Of a DNA stretch of 64,000 bases, positions 25,568-34,361 are shown in pieces. The position numbers and the translations under genes are program-made. Where the stretch lies: the NCBI GenBank assembly GCA_041741375.1, contig JBGSKF010000143.1, positions 27,168 to 91,167 on the forward strand, read 5' to 3'. The first letter of the stretch is position 1, and each line of letters starts with the position of its first letter. The notes under the pieces were generated by a model. That model ran no database searches. It saw only the letters and a list, made by a program, of their open reading frames with translations, and was not told the origin of the DNA. This stretch comes from OFTM291 sp041741375 (GTDB lineage: Bacteria; Gemmatimonadota; Gemmatimonadetes; Gemmatimonadales; GWC2-71-9).

Positions 25568-26405
25568 ATGGGTTGGAAGCGGCACGGTCTTATTGGCCCG
25601 ATGAACGGCTCTCGATGGGGGGCGGGGACGAGCCTGATGGCGCTGGTTCTGGGCGTCCCTCCGCTCCATGCCCAGGGAGGTCTGAGAGGCAAGGTGGTTG
25701 ACTCCGAAGGCGTGCGCCTCCCGGGAGTGGAAGTGGTGCTGCCGGAGGTGGGGCGTCAGGCGATGACCGACAGTTCGGGCCTGAACCGCGTCATGGATAT
25801 TCGAAAAGGCCGGTTCGAGGTCCTGTTCCGGCGGGTGGGGTACCAGCCCCTCCGGTTGCTGGTGAGTTTCACCGGGGGTTCAGGCGATGCCGTAGTGAAT
25901 GTCGAGATGTCGCCGGAGGCCGTGGTGTTGCCGGAGGTGGAGACCAAGGCCCGGGGGCCGGAGGAGGTGCCCGTGAAGCTTCGGGAATGGGCCCGGCGCC
26001 GGCAGTTCAACGTGGGCGGGAAGTTCTGGGACGATTCGCTGTTGCGAACCCAGGAGTACAGACAGCTCCCGGAAGTGCTCCATGCCGTTCCCGGTGTCAG
26101 GATCATCCGGGCGATGGGTGGCCGGTATCTGGCCATCGGGGGGGGGGCGGGGAGCGAACGGCGTGCGAGGGGGTATGGATCCGAGGATTCCACCCGCGTG
26201 CTACGTCGAAGTATATCTCGATGGGGCGCGGCTCTCGTCGGCAGGAGTTCCCGTTAATCTCGACAATATCCCGGTCCAGCAGATCGCCGCCATGGAGTTG
26301 TATCGCTCTGCCTCCGAGATGCCCGTCGAATTCAACTCCCCGGGAGCATCCTGTGGCGTCCTTGCCATCTGGACCCGGGTGGAAAGTGAGAAGGATGAAG
26401 GTTGA
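25568..26405 (+). pseudogene. Secreted carboxypeptidase-regulatory/plug-like protein, interrupted at a G10 tract
   Basis: ATG 25568 has an AAGGAGA site. The product has a signal peptide (ending PPLHAQGG) and a CarboxypepD-reg domain (LRGKVVDSEGVRLPGVEV, FRRVGYQPLRLLV). A plug-like segment (LPEVLHAVPGVRIIRAMGG) follows, as in TonB-dependent receptors. At the ten-G run 26138-26147 the frame departs from the expected continuation, which is one base over: CYVEVYLDGARL, then VPVNLDNIP and MELYRSASEMP, to 26405. In this family the Cys and YLDG strand directly follow the plug start. With nine G the two parts join into a protein of about 279 residues. Confidence 0.7.
26138..26147 (+). repeat. Poly-G tract (10 G)
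   Basis: A mononucleotide run inside a coding sequence, exactly where the frame must change to continue the protein. Such tracts vary in length by slippage and switch genes on and off in many bacteria. Confidence 0.85.
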
Positions 26406-26500
26406 AGGGAGAGGGGGGATCGGGCCCTCGCGATGAGGGGATTGTGGCTATCGCCTTACCGTCCACCGCCCATAGCCAAATCGCCGGTAACGGTGGTCCC

Positions 26501-26601
26501 CCCACTCCCCACTCCCTATAGCTCCCTATCGCATATTCCCTACCGCCTACTCCCTACCGCCTACTCCCTACCGCCTACTCCCTACCGCCTACCCCTACCC
26601 C
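26501..26601. repeat. Heptamer array (CTCCCTA/CCGCCTA)
   Basis: About twelve 7-nt units, many arranged as alternating pairs (14-nt superunit). The array ends directly at the stop codon of the ADOP permease. Confidence 0.88.
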
Positions 26602-29049
26602 TCACCCGCCCCGCATCACCATCGCCGGATCCACCCGCGCAGCACGCAGCGCCGGAAGCCAGCACGCCACGAGCCCCACCGTCACCATTACCAGTGCTAC
26701 GAGGATCAGTGTCACCGGATCGTGCGGGGCCACGCCGAACAGGAGACCGCGGATGATGCGGGTCGCGAACAGCGCCCCGGCGATCCCCAGCACCAGGCCG
26801 ATGCCGAGCAGTGTGCCACCCTCGCGGATCACCATTCCCTGCACCCGGCTCTGGTCGGCGCCCAGGCTCATCCGGATCCCGATCTCCAGGGTCCGGGCGC
26901 TCACCGAGAATGCCAGCACCCCGGCGATGCCGACGGCGGCGATGAGCACCGCCAGGAGTCCGAAGGCGCCGATGAGGGCGGCGTTCAGGCGGCGGGGCGC
27001 CACGCTCTGGCCCTTGATCTCCGACAGGGTCAGCACGTTCTCGATCGGATCCCGGGGGGCGATGTTCCGCACCAGCCGGGTCGCAGCCGCTCCCAGAGCG
27101 GACGCATCCTGCTCGGAGCGGATCACCAGGCCGCCGGCGAACACCACCTCCTGGGCAAAGGGCTGGAACAGAACGGGGCGTGGCTCGACATCGAGTCCTC
27201 CGTCCCGCGTGTCGCCCACCACGCCAACCACCGTGCGCCAGTCGCCCGTCACCGGAATGAATCGCAGCACGTCCCCGGTCCACGCCACCCGCTGACCGAT
27301 CGGGTCCCGGTCCCCGAAGAGCCGTTTGCTCAGCGTCTCGTTGAGGATCACCACCAGGGCGCTCCCCTCGATGTCGGTGGAGGTGAACTCCCGTCCCCGC
27401 AGCACCGGGATCCCGGCCGCCCGGAAATACTCGGGACTCGCCGTGCGATACTCGGCGCGCGGGATCGCCTCGCCGACGGCCAGGGCCCGCCCTTCCGCCT
27501 TCAACTCGAGTTGGAAGTCCGAGGAGCGGAGGGGGATCACCGAACCGACTCCCACGTCGCGCACCCCGGGGATCGCGGCGATCTCGTACTTCATCCGGTC
27601 GTAGAGCGCCCTGGTGGCGTCGTTGTCTCCATCTCCGCCGCTGACCGGCACTTCCATCGTGAGGACCTCGCTCTCGCCCCCGGTGAGACCGGTGTCCACC
27701 TCCGAGAGTCGGAGCATGGTGCGGGTCAGGAGGCCCGCTCCGGTCAGGAGGATCACGGAGACGGCGACCTGAGCCACGACAAGCGCGCGTTGGAGCCGTT
27801 GGCGGCGCAGGGTGCCGCTGGCGCGCGCCACGCCCTGGGCCATCCAGGTGCCGAGGGTTCCCTCCCGGGCGAGCCGCGGCGCGAAGGAGAGGAGGAGGGC
27901 CACGGCCACGGTCAGCACCAGGGTGAAGCCCAGGACCATGGCGTCGAGCCGGATTTCCCCGGCCCGGGGAGAAACCCGTTCCGCGAAGGCGATGAGGAGC
28001 TGCAACCCGCCCGCGGCCAGTACGAGACCCAGGACGGCGCCACCCAGGGCCAGCACCAGGTTCTCCACCAGAAGCAGGCGGCGGAGGCGGCCGGCCCCGG
28101 CCCCCAGCGCGGCCCGGATCACCAGTTCATGCTCGCGTCGCACCCCGCGCATCAGGGTCAGGTTGGCGACGTTGGCGGCGGAAATGATCATCACGAAGGC
28201 CGCGGCGCCCATCAGGAGCCAGAGGGTCAGGCGCGCGCGCTCGCCGAGCACCTCGTGGAAGGGAGTGAGGGTGACGCGGTATCCGGACGCGGCATCGTAG
28301 GCGTCGGGGTGATCGGCCTGGACCCGGGCGCGGATCGTCTCCACCTCGCTGCGGGCCTGGGGCAGCGTGGCGCCGGGAGCCAGGCGGGCGATCATCTCCG
28401 TCATCCGGTGGGTTCGGCCCGTCACCATCATGGCGCTGGTGTGGTGCTCGCTGATCACCATGTTCATCAGCGCATCCATCCGGTTCGGGAAGGTGGGGGC
28501 AGGCTCCACCACGCCAACCACCGTCACCGCTCGTCCGTCCACCAGGATCGTCTGTCCGACGATCCCACTGTCCCCCTGGAACCGCTTCAACCAGTACTCG
28601 TGGGTCAGGACCATCACGGGAGGCACGGCGGTGCCGTCGTCTCCGTCGGTCAGCAGCCGGCCCAGGGCCGGAGCGAGGCCCATGACCTGGAAATAGTTTC
28701 CGGTGACGAGCCCGACGGTCATCCGGACCGCGTCGTTGTCCCCCTGGAGGGTGTAGGTCATGGGGGAGTACTCGGCGATCCCCCCAAGGGTACTGGCGCC
28801 TTCCCGGAAGTCGTCGATTTCGGGCACGGAGAAGAGCACGTTCTCTCCGCCCGGGCCTTCGACCGACTGGCGGAGGTAGACCAGCCGGTCGCCGTCGCGA
28901 TGGGGAAGGGGACGGAGGAGCACGCCGCGCACCACGCTGAAGATGGCGGTGTTGGCGCCGATGCCGAGCCCGAGCGTCAGGACCACGGTGAGGGTGAAGC
29001 CGTGGGCCTTGGCGAGGGAGCGCAGGGAGAAGCGGAGATCAGCGAGCAT
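26602..29049 (-). CDS. ABC permease of the ADOP family (MacB_PCD plus two FtsX domains)
   Basis: An 815-residue membrane protein of the ADOP (acidobacterial duplicated orphan permease) type. The N-terminus (DLRFSLRSLAKAHGFTL, LTLGLGIGANTAIFSVV) is diagnostic. A MacB-like periplasmic domain follows (VYLRQSVEGPGG, GNYFQVMGL), then an FtsX block (about 265-430), a second periplasmic domain, and a final FtsX block (LIAAVGIAGVLAFSVS, EIGIRMSLGA) with a terminal pair of helices. No ATPase is adjacent, as usual for this orphan family; energisation and substrate are unknown. Full length with a normal C-terminus. It stands alone. Confidence 0.92.
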   Translation of the reverse strand: MLADLRFSLRSLAKAHGFTLTVVLTLGLGIGANTAIFSVVRGVLLRPLPHRDGDRLVYLRQSVEGPGGENVLFSVPEIDDFREGASTLGGIAEYSPMTYTLQGDNDAVRMTVGLVTGNYFQVMGLAPALGRLLTDGDDGTAVPPVMVLTHEYWLKRFQGDSGIVGQTILVDGRAVTVVGVVEPAPTFPNRMDALMNMVISEHHTSAMMVTGRTHRMTEMIARLAPGATLPQARSEVETIRARVQADHPDAYDAASGYRVTLTPFHEVLGERARLTLWLLMGAAAFVMIISAANVANLTLMRGVRREHELVIRAALGAGAGRLRRLLLVENLVLALGGAVLGLVLAAGGLQLLIAFAERVSPRAGEIRLDAMVLGFTLVLTVAVALLLSFAPRLAREGTLGTWMAQGVARASGTLRRQRLQRALVVAQVAVSVILLTGAGLLTRTMLRLSEVDTGLTGGESEVLTMEVPVSGGDGDNDATRALYDRMKYEIAAIPGVRDVGVGSVIPLRSSDFQLELKAEGRALAVGEAIPRAEYRTASPEYFRAAGIPVLRGREFTSTDIEGSALVVILNETLSKRLFGDRDPIGQRVAWTGDVLRFIPVTGDWRTVVGVVGDTRDGGLDVEPRPVLFQPFAQEVVFAGGLVIRSEQDASALGAAATRLVRNIAPRDPIENVLTLSEIKGQSVAPRRLNAALIGAFGLLAVLIAAVGIAGVLAFSVSARTLEIGIRMSLGADQSRVQGMVIREGGTLLGIGLVLGIAGALFATRIIRGLLFGVAPHDPVTLILVALVMVTVGLVACWLPALRAARVDPAMVMRGG

Positions 29050-29397
29050 CCGATACTCCTTTCAGTGGTCGGGGATGGGGTCAGGTCCTCAGCGAAACTA
29101 ATTACCCGAAATGGGTTTCGGGCTTTTAAGTCGAGGCCCGGCCGCGGAGCGGCCGAAGAGCATGGCCCACGGCTTTAGCCGTGGGAGCAGGAGGCATCGA
29201 CACTTTCCCGCGCCCCGTTGGGGCGCAAGACAACGGGGCGCGAATGGGACACACCCTGCGCCCGTTCGCCGACGCTCTCCCTGGCCAAGGTCATGCACAC
29301 CTCAAGGGTGGCTCGTCGTGGTCGGTCGACGATGAGCTGCGAGGCCCACGTGGACTGACTTGCGCCCCTACGGGGCGCCACGCTCCTTTCCTGTCCG
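29050..29397. other. Intergenic region with palindromes
   Basis: No gene. Hairpins include a GCCCACGGCT/AGCCGTGGG stem (29163-29186) and a GCGCCCCG/TGGGGCGC stem near 29210-29226, both common dispersed forms in this window. Confidence 0.5.
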
Positions 29398-29655
29398 TCA
29401 GCCTTTGCCCCACCTCGCCACCAGCCCCTGCAACGTCGCCGAGGCCGTGCTCTCGTCATGGGGCACCAGGAGGTACGTCCACGGCTTCTCAGCATATTCC
29501 GCCGCAAACACGCTCGCATGCCCACACCACTCCACCGCCGCTTGGGCCTTGGCCTGGACCTCGGGATCCTCCATCTCATTGGCCGCCTTCACCTCGACCA
29601 GGAGTCCTCGTTCCCCCGCTTCCATCGCGAAGTTGGGTTCGTATTGACACTCCAT
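29398..29655 (-). pseudogene. Duplicated 3' fragment of type III restriction gene res
   Basis: An 85-residue piece matching the end of the Res protein at 31677: ANEMEDPEVQAKA, AVEWCGHASVFAA, KPWTYLLVPHDE and the final ATLQGLVA are shared, about 90 percent identical at the DNA level over roughly 245 bases. It begins inside the PD-(D/E)xK nuclease core (YEPNF... VEVKAANE) and lacks all helicase parts, so it cannot be functional alone. It lies in the same orientation as res, with the ComF-like and DprA-like genes between the two copies. Confidence 0.85.
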
Positions 29656-29850
29656 GCCGCCAGCGTGCTACTTGGCCGTTCGTGCAGCCTCAGCGAACAC
29701 TCCTGATCGGCTGGGATCATGAAGACTGTACACCGCTCGGGAGCGGTGGCGCCTGAGGCCGTGCTTGAAGATGTGCTCTCGAACCCAGGCCCGCGGTGAA
29801 AGCTCAGGACGCCGTTGAGCCTTGCTGAAGTGTAACCCGTCGGAGACCGG

Positions 29851-30594
29851 CTATGGGCGAGGCCAGCCATCCGGATCGTGGGGGTCGAATGGACGTTTCA
29901 TCGCCACAAGATACGGGTGGTCCTTGGCCCAAAATGATGCTTCGACCATGCGAGCCACAGGGAGGATGAGGACGCTTTCAGCCCCTGCCTCCAGCAGGCA
30001 TCCGGCCGAGCTGAGTGCCGTGGCTCCCGTCACCCACGTATCTTCGATCAAGACGATGCGCTTTCCGGTAGTCTTCTCCGACGCCCGGAATGCGGAGGGC
30101 TTGTACTCCTTGCGCCCGAGGGTTTCCGTCCTCTTGAACCTCACTGCCTCCACGAGCGCGTCCGCGAGCGGTCTGACGCGTGCCAGCGCCAACCGGAGTG
30201 GCTGGTGTTCGAAATCGACGCCGCGCTTTGAAGGAACTACAGTGATGAAGGACGGATCGCCACCCAGGGCGCTACGAATCTTCCCCTGGTGTGTCATCGT
30301 GTATTCGTATACGAGCGATGCGATGAGAGCGCCGTGCTCCTTCTGAAGCGTCTTGTAGGTTTGGAGTCTGGTGTACCAGGGACTCGGGTTGATGGCGGCG
30401 GTAATCGGCACGACACACTTCTGGAAAACCTCCGGAACCCCCGCCTTCCGGAAGAGCATGTGACACGCGTGGCACATCTCGTACTCGTTCACCGGCCCGA
30501 GGCAGCAGCGGCAGACAGAGCCGGAGTTATCGAGTTTCGGAACGCTGCCGAGGATGCCGGCTGCTTGCGCCAGAATTTCTCGGGTTGTCGGCAT
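29851..30594 (-). CDS. ComF-like phosphoribosyltransferase with N-terminal zinc ribbon
   Basis: A 247-residue soluble protein. Cysteines 28, 31, 41 and 44 (CRCC... CHACH) form a zinc-ribbon-like site at the N-terminus. The PRPP-binding loop VLIEDTWVTGATALS (181-195) is the type I phosphoribosyltransferase signature. This layout is that of ComF, needed for DNA uptake in naturally competent bacteria, but the length and context differ. It lies 6 bases after the DprA-like gene, and both are bracketed by res 3' ends. A PRTase beside a DprA/SLOG protein can also belong to nucleotide-based conflict systems; which applies cannot be decided from sequence. Confidence 0.78.
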   Translation of the reverse strand: MPTTREILAQAAGILGSVPKLDNSGSVCRCCLGPVNEYEMCHACHMLFRKAGVPEVFQKCVVPITAAINPSPWYTRLQTYKTLQKEHGALIASLVYEYTMTHQGKIRSALGGDPSFITVVPSKRGVDFEHQPLRLALARVRPLADALVEAVRFKRTETLGRKEYKPSAFRASEKTTGKRIVLIEDTWVTGATALSSAGCLLEAGAESVLILPVARMVEASFWAKDHPYLVAMKRPFDPHDPDGWPRP

Positions 30595-30600
30595 CCGGAA

Positions 30601-31536
30601 TCAAACGCCGACGGTGATCGGTCCCCGTAGTGCCACATCAAGGCGTTCAATCACATCGGCTGCCGATGTGATCTCAACAGCCCTGGTTCCGAACGCCCCC
30701 TCGGTCACGTACTTCCTGGCCCACTCCCGAGTCCTCACCAGCTCGGAATGCAGGAACACGGTACGGCCATGCTGCAGCGCAACACGGGCTTGAATTCGTG
30801 CCCCGGATGTGTCTGAGGCCTCAACGACGATGGTCGCGAGTGACAGTCCGGACATCACGACGTTCCGCATCGGAAACGTCCACTTGGTCGGAGGTTGGTC
30901 CGGTGTGAACTGCGATATCAGCGTGCCTCCGGAAGCGAGGATCTCCTCCGCGAGGGTTGCATTCTCCGCAGGGTAGAGGCGTTTGAGCCCGCTGCCGAGC
31001 ACCGCACAGGTTACTCCTCCAGCCTGCAGGGTGGCACGGTGAGCTGCCGTGTCTATCCCAACAGCCAGGCCGGAGAGGATGACAAAGCCATCACTGACGA
31101 GTTGTGAAGTGATCTCCGCCGCGATTCCCAGTGCCTTCGGTCCTGCGGCACGCGCCCCGACGATGGACACAGACCGTGTTCCCAAGGCAGCAGGCAACAC
31201 GCCCCGGATGAAGAGGAGCGGTGGGCGGTTGAAGACGTCGTGAAGTGGCTCGGGGTATCCACTATCCAGCACCGTCACCGGTTCCAGTCCCTGCGCACGC
31301 CAGACGGCGAGATCCTCTCTGGCCCGTTGCAGGTCCTCCGCTGTCACGGCGCCTATGAACTGATGTACTGGCTTTGGCCAGGCAAATAACCGATCCTCCT
31401 CGGCAAGTTCGACCAGACGCAACGCCGAACCAGTATGGCCGATCAGTGCCCCGAGGTGCTCCTGGGGAACAACCCGTGCACGCTGGAGCGCCAAGGTGGC
31501 CGCAGTCTCGTCAAGTGGGAAGTCGGCCGCTACCAT
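30601..31536 (-). CDS. DprA-like protein (SLOG superfamily), lacking the C-terminal winged helix
   Basis: A 311-residue protein. The Rossmann-like DprA core is clear: VSIVGARAAGPKA (123-135), SGLAVGID (155-162), FPMRNVVMSGLS (221-232) and SGARIQA (244-250). An N-terminal helical part precedes it (1-115). DprA loads RecA onto incoming single-stranded DNA; this protein ends about 60 residues after the core and has no DML1 winged helix. ATG 31536 follows GGAGGA. With the PRTase gene directly behind, it forms a two-gene unit next to a type III restriction system, more like a defence module than a competence operon. A real competence role remains possible. Confidence 0.82.
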   Translation of the reverse strand: MVAADFPLDETAATLALQRARVVPQEHLGALIGHTGSALRLVELAEEDRLFAWPKPVHQFIGAVTAEDLQRAREDLAVWRAQGLEPVTVLDSGYPEPLHDVFNRPPLLFIRGVLPAALGTRSVSIVGARAAGPKALGIAAEITSQLVSDGFVILSGLAVGIDTAAHRATLQAGGVTCAVLGSGLKRLYPAENATLAEEILASGGTLISQFTPDQPPTKWTFPMRNVVMSGLSLATIVVEASDTSGARIQARVALQHGRTVFLHSELVRTREWARKYVTEGAFGTRAVEITSAADVIERLDVALRGPITVGV

Positions 31537-31676
31537 CGTTCCTCCGTGCTGGCGACTCGGGTGGCCCTGTCCATGGGGTATGAAGCAATGCACCCGAATA
31601 TATACCGAAATAGCCGCTTCCGAAAGCTCCACCCTTCTGCCCCAACCCGAAACATACGAGGACTCCTTGGCCCCAT

Positions 31677-34361
31677 CTACTCCCCTCTCCCCCACTTCGC
31701 CACCAGCCCCTGCAACGTCGCCGAGGCCGTGATCTCGTCATGGGGCACCAGGAGGTAGGTCCACGGCTTCTCGCCATATCCCGCCGCAAACACGCTCGCA
31801 TGCCCGCACCACTCCACCGCCGCCCGGGCCTTGGCCTGGACCTCGGGATCCTCCATCTCATTCGCCGCCTTCACCTCGATCAGCAGCTTCCGGTCGGTGG
31901 TTTCCGCAACGAAATCCGGTTCGTAGGACTGGGACTGGCCGTGGCCCCAGAAGATCCGCGGCGGCGGCCCGGCGAGCCGAGCCCACTTCACCACCTCCGG
32001 CGCGTCATCGAGCAGAACCGCCATCCGCCGCTCGGCGTCCGAATCGAACCGGGCCTCCCTGTAGATGGACTTCCGGAAGTGCCCGAACCGCATCCCCCGG
32101 ATCCGGCTCGGCGCCTGCACCGCAAACCGGACATCGCGCACCTTCTCCGCCTGGTCCGCCGTGCTCGCCTGGGGGGGAAGCTGCTCGAATCCCTTGCTGA
32201 TCCGCGCCTCGTAGCCCACCGCATCCTCCCAGGCATGTTCCGCGAGCTGCGCATGCACCAGCTCCCCAATCTGGCGCTCGTAGAACTGGAGCACGTTCTT
32301 CACCGCGTCATCGTCCGGCAGGTAGCTCCGGAGCCGCGCCACCACCTGCCCCGCCAGCTTGTACAGCAGCTCGGAGTGGCTGTCATACGACACGTCGGGC
32401 CGGCCCACCAATGACCGCACCACGAAGTTCTCCAACCGCGGCTCATCCATCCGCGACGTGACACCCGAGAGCGTTTCCCGTGTGCTTTCGGAGAGGTGCT
32501 GAATCAGAATGTCGTTGTCCACCGGCTGGAAGTTGATCTTCGAGACGTCGAGCTCGAAGTCGCGGAATCCCGTTCGTACCTCCCCCTTCGGCACCACGAG
32601 GATCCGCGGGATGTCGATGTTGATCAGGCTGTAGATTTCCACCGCTTTCGACACCGGCGCGTCGAGATCCTCGGTGGAGCGGAGCGGGAGTTCCGCCTGA
32701 ATTCCGGCGAGATGTTCCCGAACAGCCTGGACCAGACGGCTTCGCGGTTCATCATCGAGGAGGGAGCGGGTGGAGGGATAGTGCGCAAAGGCTGGGTGGT
32801 GAATCACCTCCAACGTGGCCCGTGCCACCTGGATGTCCTCCTCCGAGGTGAACACCGGCGGGGGAGCCTCCGGTGCGCCGTCGGTCACGGGGGGAGGGAG
32901 GAACATTGCCTGCGCGGGAGACGGCACCACCACCGCCACCCGGCCCACGGGGAGCGATTCCTCGTTCCCGATGTATACCGGCACATACCGGATCGCCGAG
33001 TCGGAACGGTTGGCCTCGTCGATGATCTCCTGGAACCGGTCGTGCGCCACGATGGTGAGCCGGTCCACCGCCGAGACACCGGTGCGCCGGCCGTAGGGGA
33101 GCCGGAGTCCCCGTCCGATGGACTGCTCCACCAGAGTGCGGCTTGTGGCGGTGCGGAGCGGCACGATGGTGTAGAGGTTGGTGACGTCCCATCCCTCCTT
33201 CAGCATGTTCACGTGAATCACGATCTCGGTCGGTTCGGCGGGGTCCTCCACCTTGAGGAGCCGCTCGACGTTCTCCTCCCTCTCGTCCCCGCGGAGCGTC
33301 GAGTGCACCGTAATGACCTTGGCCGCATACTGGCCGCCGAAGAACGCCTCTCCCTTGATCCGCGCCTCGAGTTCCGCGGCGTGGGTCGTGTCCTTTGCCA
33401 CCACGAGCATGAACGGCTTGACCTGCGGCTTCCCCTCCCGGATGGCGTAGGTCTGCAGCTCGGCCTTCACCGCCTCATGGATCCGGACCCCGTCCTCCAG
33501 CTTGAGCAGTTCCAGTTGCTCCTCGGTATACACCCCGGCGTCGAAGTTCTCCCGGGTGGCCACGGCAGGCTCCTTCACGAAGCCGTCGCGGAGAGCGTGG
33601 GTCAAGGGGTAGGAATAGATCACGTTCTTGAACGGCACCGGGGGCCGGGCGCCCCGTTCGATCTGCGGCGTGGCGGTGACCTCGAGCCCCAGGACCGGCT
33701 TGAGCTCATTGATGGCGTTCATTCCGGCGGCGGCGCGGTAGCGGTGGGACTCATCCATGAGCAGCACGAGATCGGGGAGCTTGGAGAGGTACTCGAAGTA
33801 GCTCTCCCCGATGTACTCGTTGAGTCGCTTGACCCGGGGGGCGCTCCCACCCCGTACCTCGGTGTTGATCTTGGAGATGTTGAAGAGGTTGATGTTCACA
33901 TCCCCCTCGCCGAAGAGATCGCCGCGCAGCGCCCGGCCGCTCTCCCAGTTGTCCCCGGTGATGAGTTCCGGCGGGTGGGTGGCGAACTCGGCGAGCCCCT
34001 GGAACACGTATTTCGGGGTGTTCGGGGTGAAGTCCGCGATCAGCTTGTTGTAGATGGTGAGGTTGGGGGCCAGCACGAAGAAGTGCCGGATCCCCTTGAC
34101 CCGCCGGAGCCAGGCGATGAAGGCGCCCATGAGCCGAGTCTTGCCGACCCCGGTGGCGAGGGCGAAGCAGAGGGAGGGGAAGTCGCGTTCGAAGTCCTGC
34201 ACCGAGGGGTACGCGGCGCTGACCCGTTCCAAGGCCGCGGCGACGTCCTGGTTCTTGGTGAGGGGGATCAGTTCGGTCGCGGCGGCGAGGATCTCCAGCG
34301 CCTCCCGCTGGGGCGCGCGGAGCGAGAGCCGTCCGGCCACTGCCGCGACTTCCCGGCTCAT
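31677..34361 (-). CDS. Type III restriction endonuclease, Res subunit
   Basis: An 894-residue helicase-nuclease. Superfamily 2 motifs: ATGVGKT (69-75), MDESHRY (202-208), LEVTATPQ, the motif V/VI region with EGWDVTNLY and QSIGRGLRLPYG. The C-terminal nuclease has the PD-(D/E)xK pattern (YEPDFVAE... LLIEVKAANE). Type III enzymes cut DNA after ATP-dependent communication between two inversely oriented sites. ATG 34361 overlaps the stop of mod (ATGA). The last 245 bases are duplicated at 29398. The protein looks complete and functional. Confidence 0.92.
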   Translation of the reverse strand: MSREVAAVAGRLSLRAPQREALEILAAATELIPLTKNQDVAAALERVSAAYPSVQDFERDFPSLCFALATGVGKTRLMGAFIAWLRRVKGIRHFFVLAPNLTIYNKLIADFTPNTPKYVFQGLAEFATHPPELITGDNWESGRALRGDLFGEGDVNINLFNISKINTEVRGGSAPRVKRLNEYIGESYFEYLSKLPDLVLLMDESHRYRAAAGMNAINELKPVLGLEVTATPQIERGARPPVPFKNVIYSYPLTHALRDGFVKEPAVATRENFDAGVYTEEQLELLKLEDGVRIHEAVKAELQTYAIREGKPQVKPFMLVVAKDTTHAAELEARIKGEAFFGGQYAAKVITVHSTLRGDEREENVERLLKVEDPAEPTEIVIHVNMLKEGWDVTNLYTIVPLRTATSRTLVEQSIGRGLRLPYGRRTGVSAVDRLTIVAHDRFQEIIDEANRSDSAIRYVPVYIGNEESLPVGRVAVVVPSPAQAMFLPPPVTDGAPEAPPPVFTSEEDIQVARATLEVIHHPAFAHYPSTRSLLDDEPRSRLVQAVREHLAGIQAELPLRSTEDLDAPVSKAVEIYSLINIDIPRILVVPKGEVRTGFRDFELDVSKINFQPVDNDILIQHLSESTRETLSGVTSRMDEPRLENFVVRSLVGRPDVSYDSHSELLYKLAGQVVARLRSYLPDDDAVKNVLQFYERQIGELVHAQLAEHAWEDAVGYEARISKGFEQLPPQASTADQAEKVRDVRFAVQAPSRIRGMRFGHFRKSIYREARFDSDAERRMAVLLDDAPEVVKWARLAGPPPRIFWGHGQSQSYEPDFVAETTDRKLLIEVKAANEMEDPEVQAKARAAVEWCGHASVFAAGYGEKPWTYLLVPHDEITASATLQGLVAKWGRGE

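Noticed and set aside
26722..29178. 818-residue plus-strand frame opposite the ADOP permease
   Set aside because: Composition is His/Gln/Gly-rich antisense noise; the minus strand encodes a clear full-length permease.
29851..31536. ComF-DprA as a natural competence locus
   Set aside because: No other competence genes nearby, DprA lacks its C-terminal domain, and the pair lies between res fragments; competence is not excluded but is not supported.
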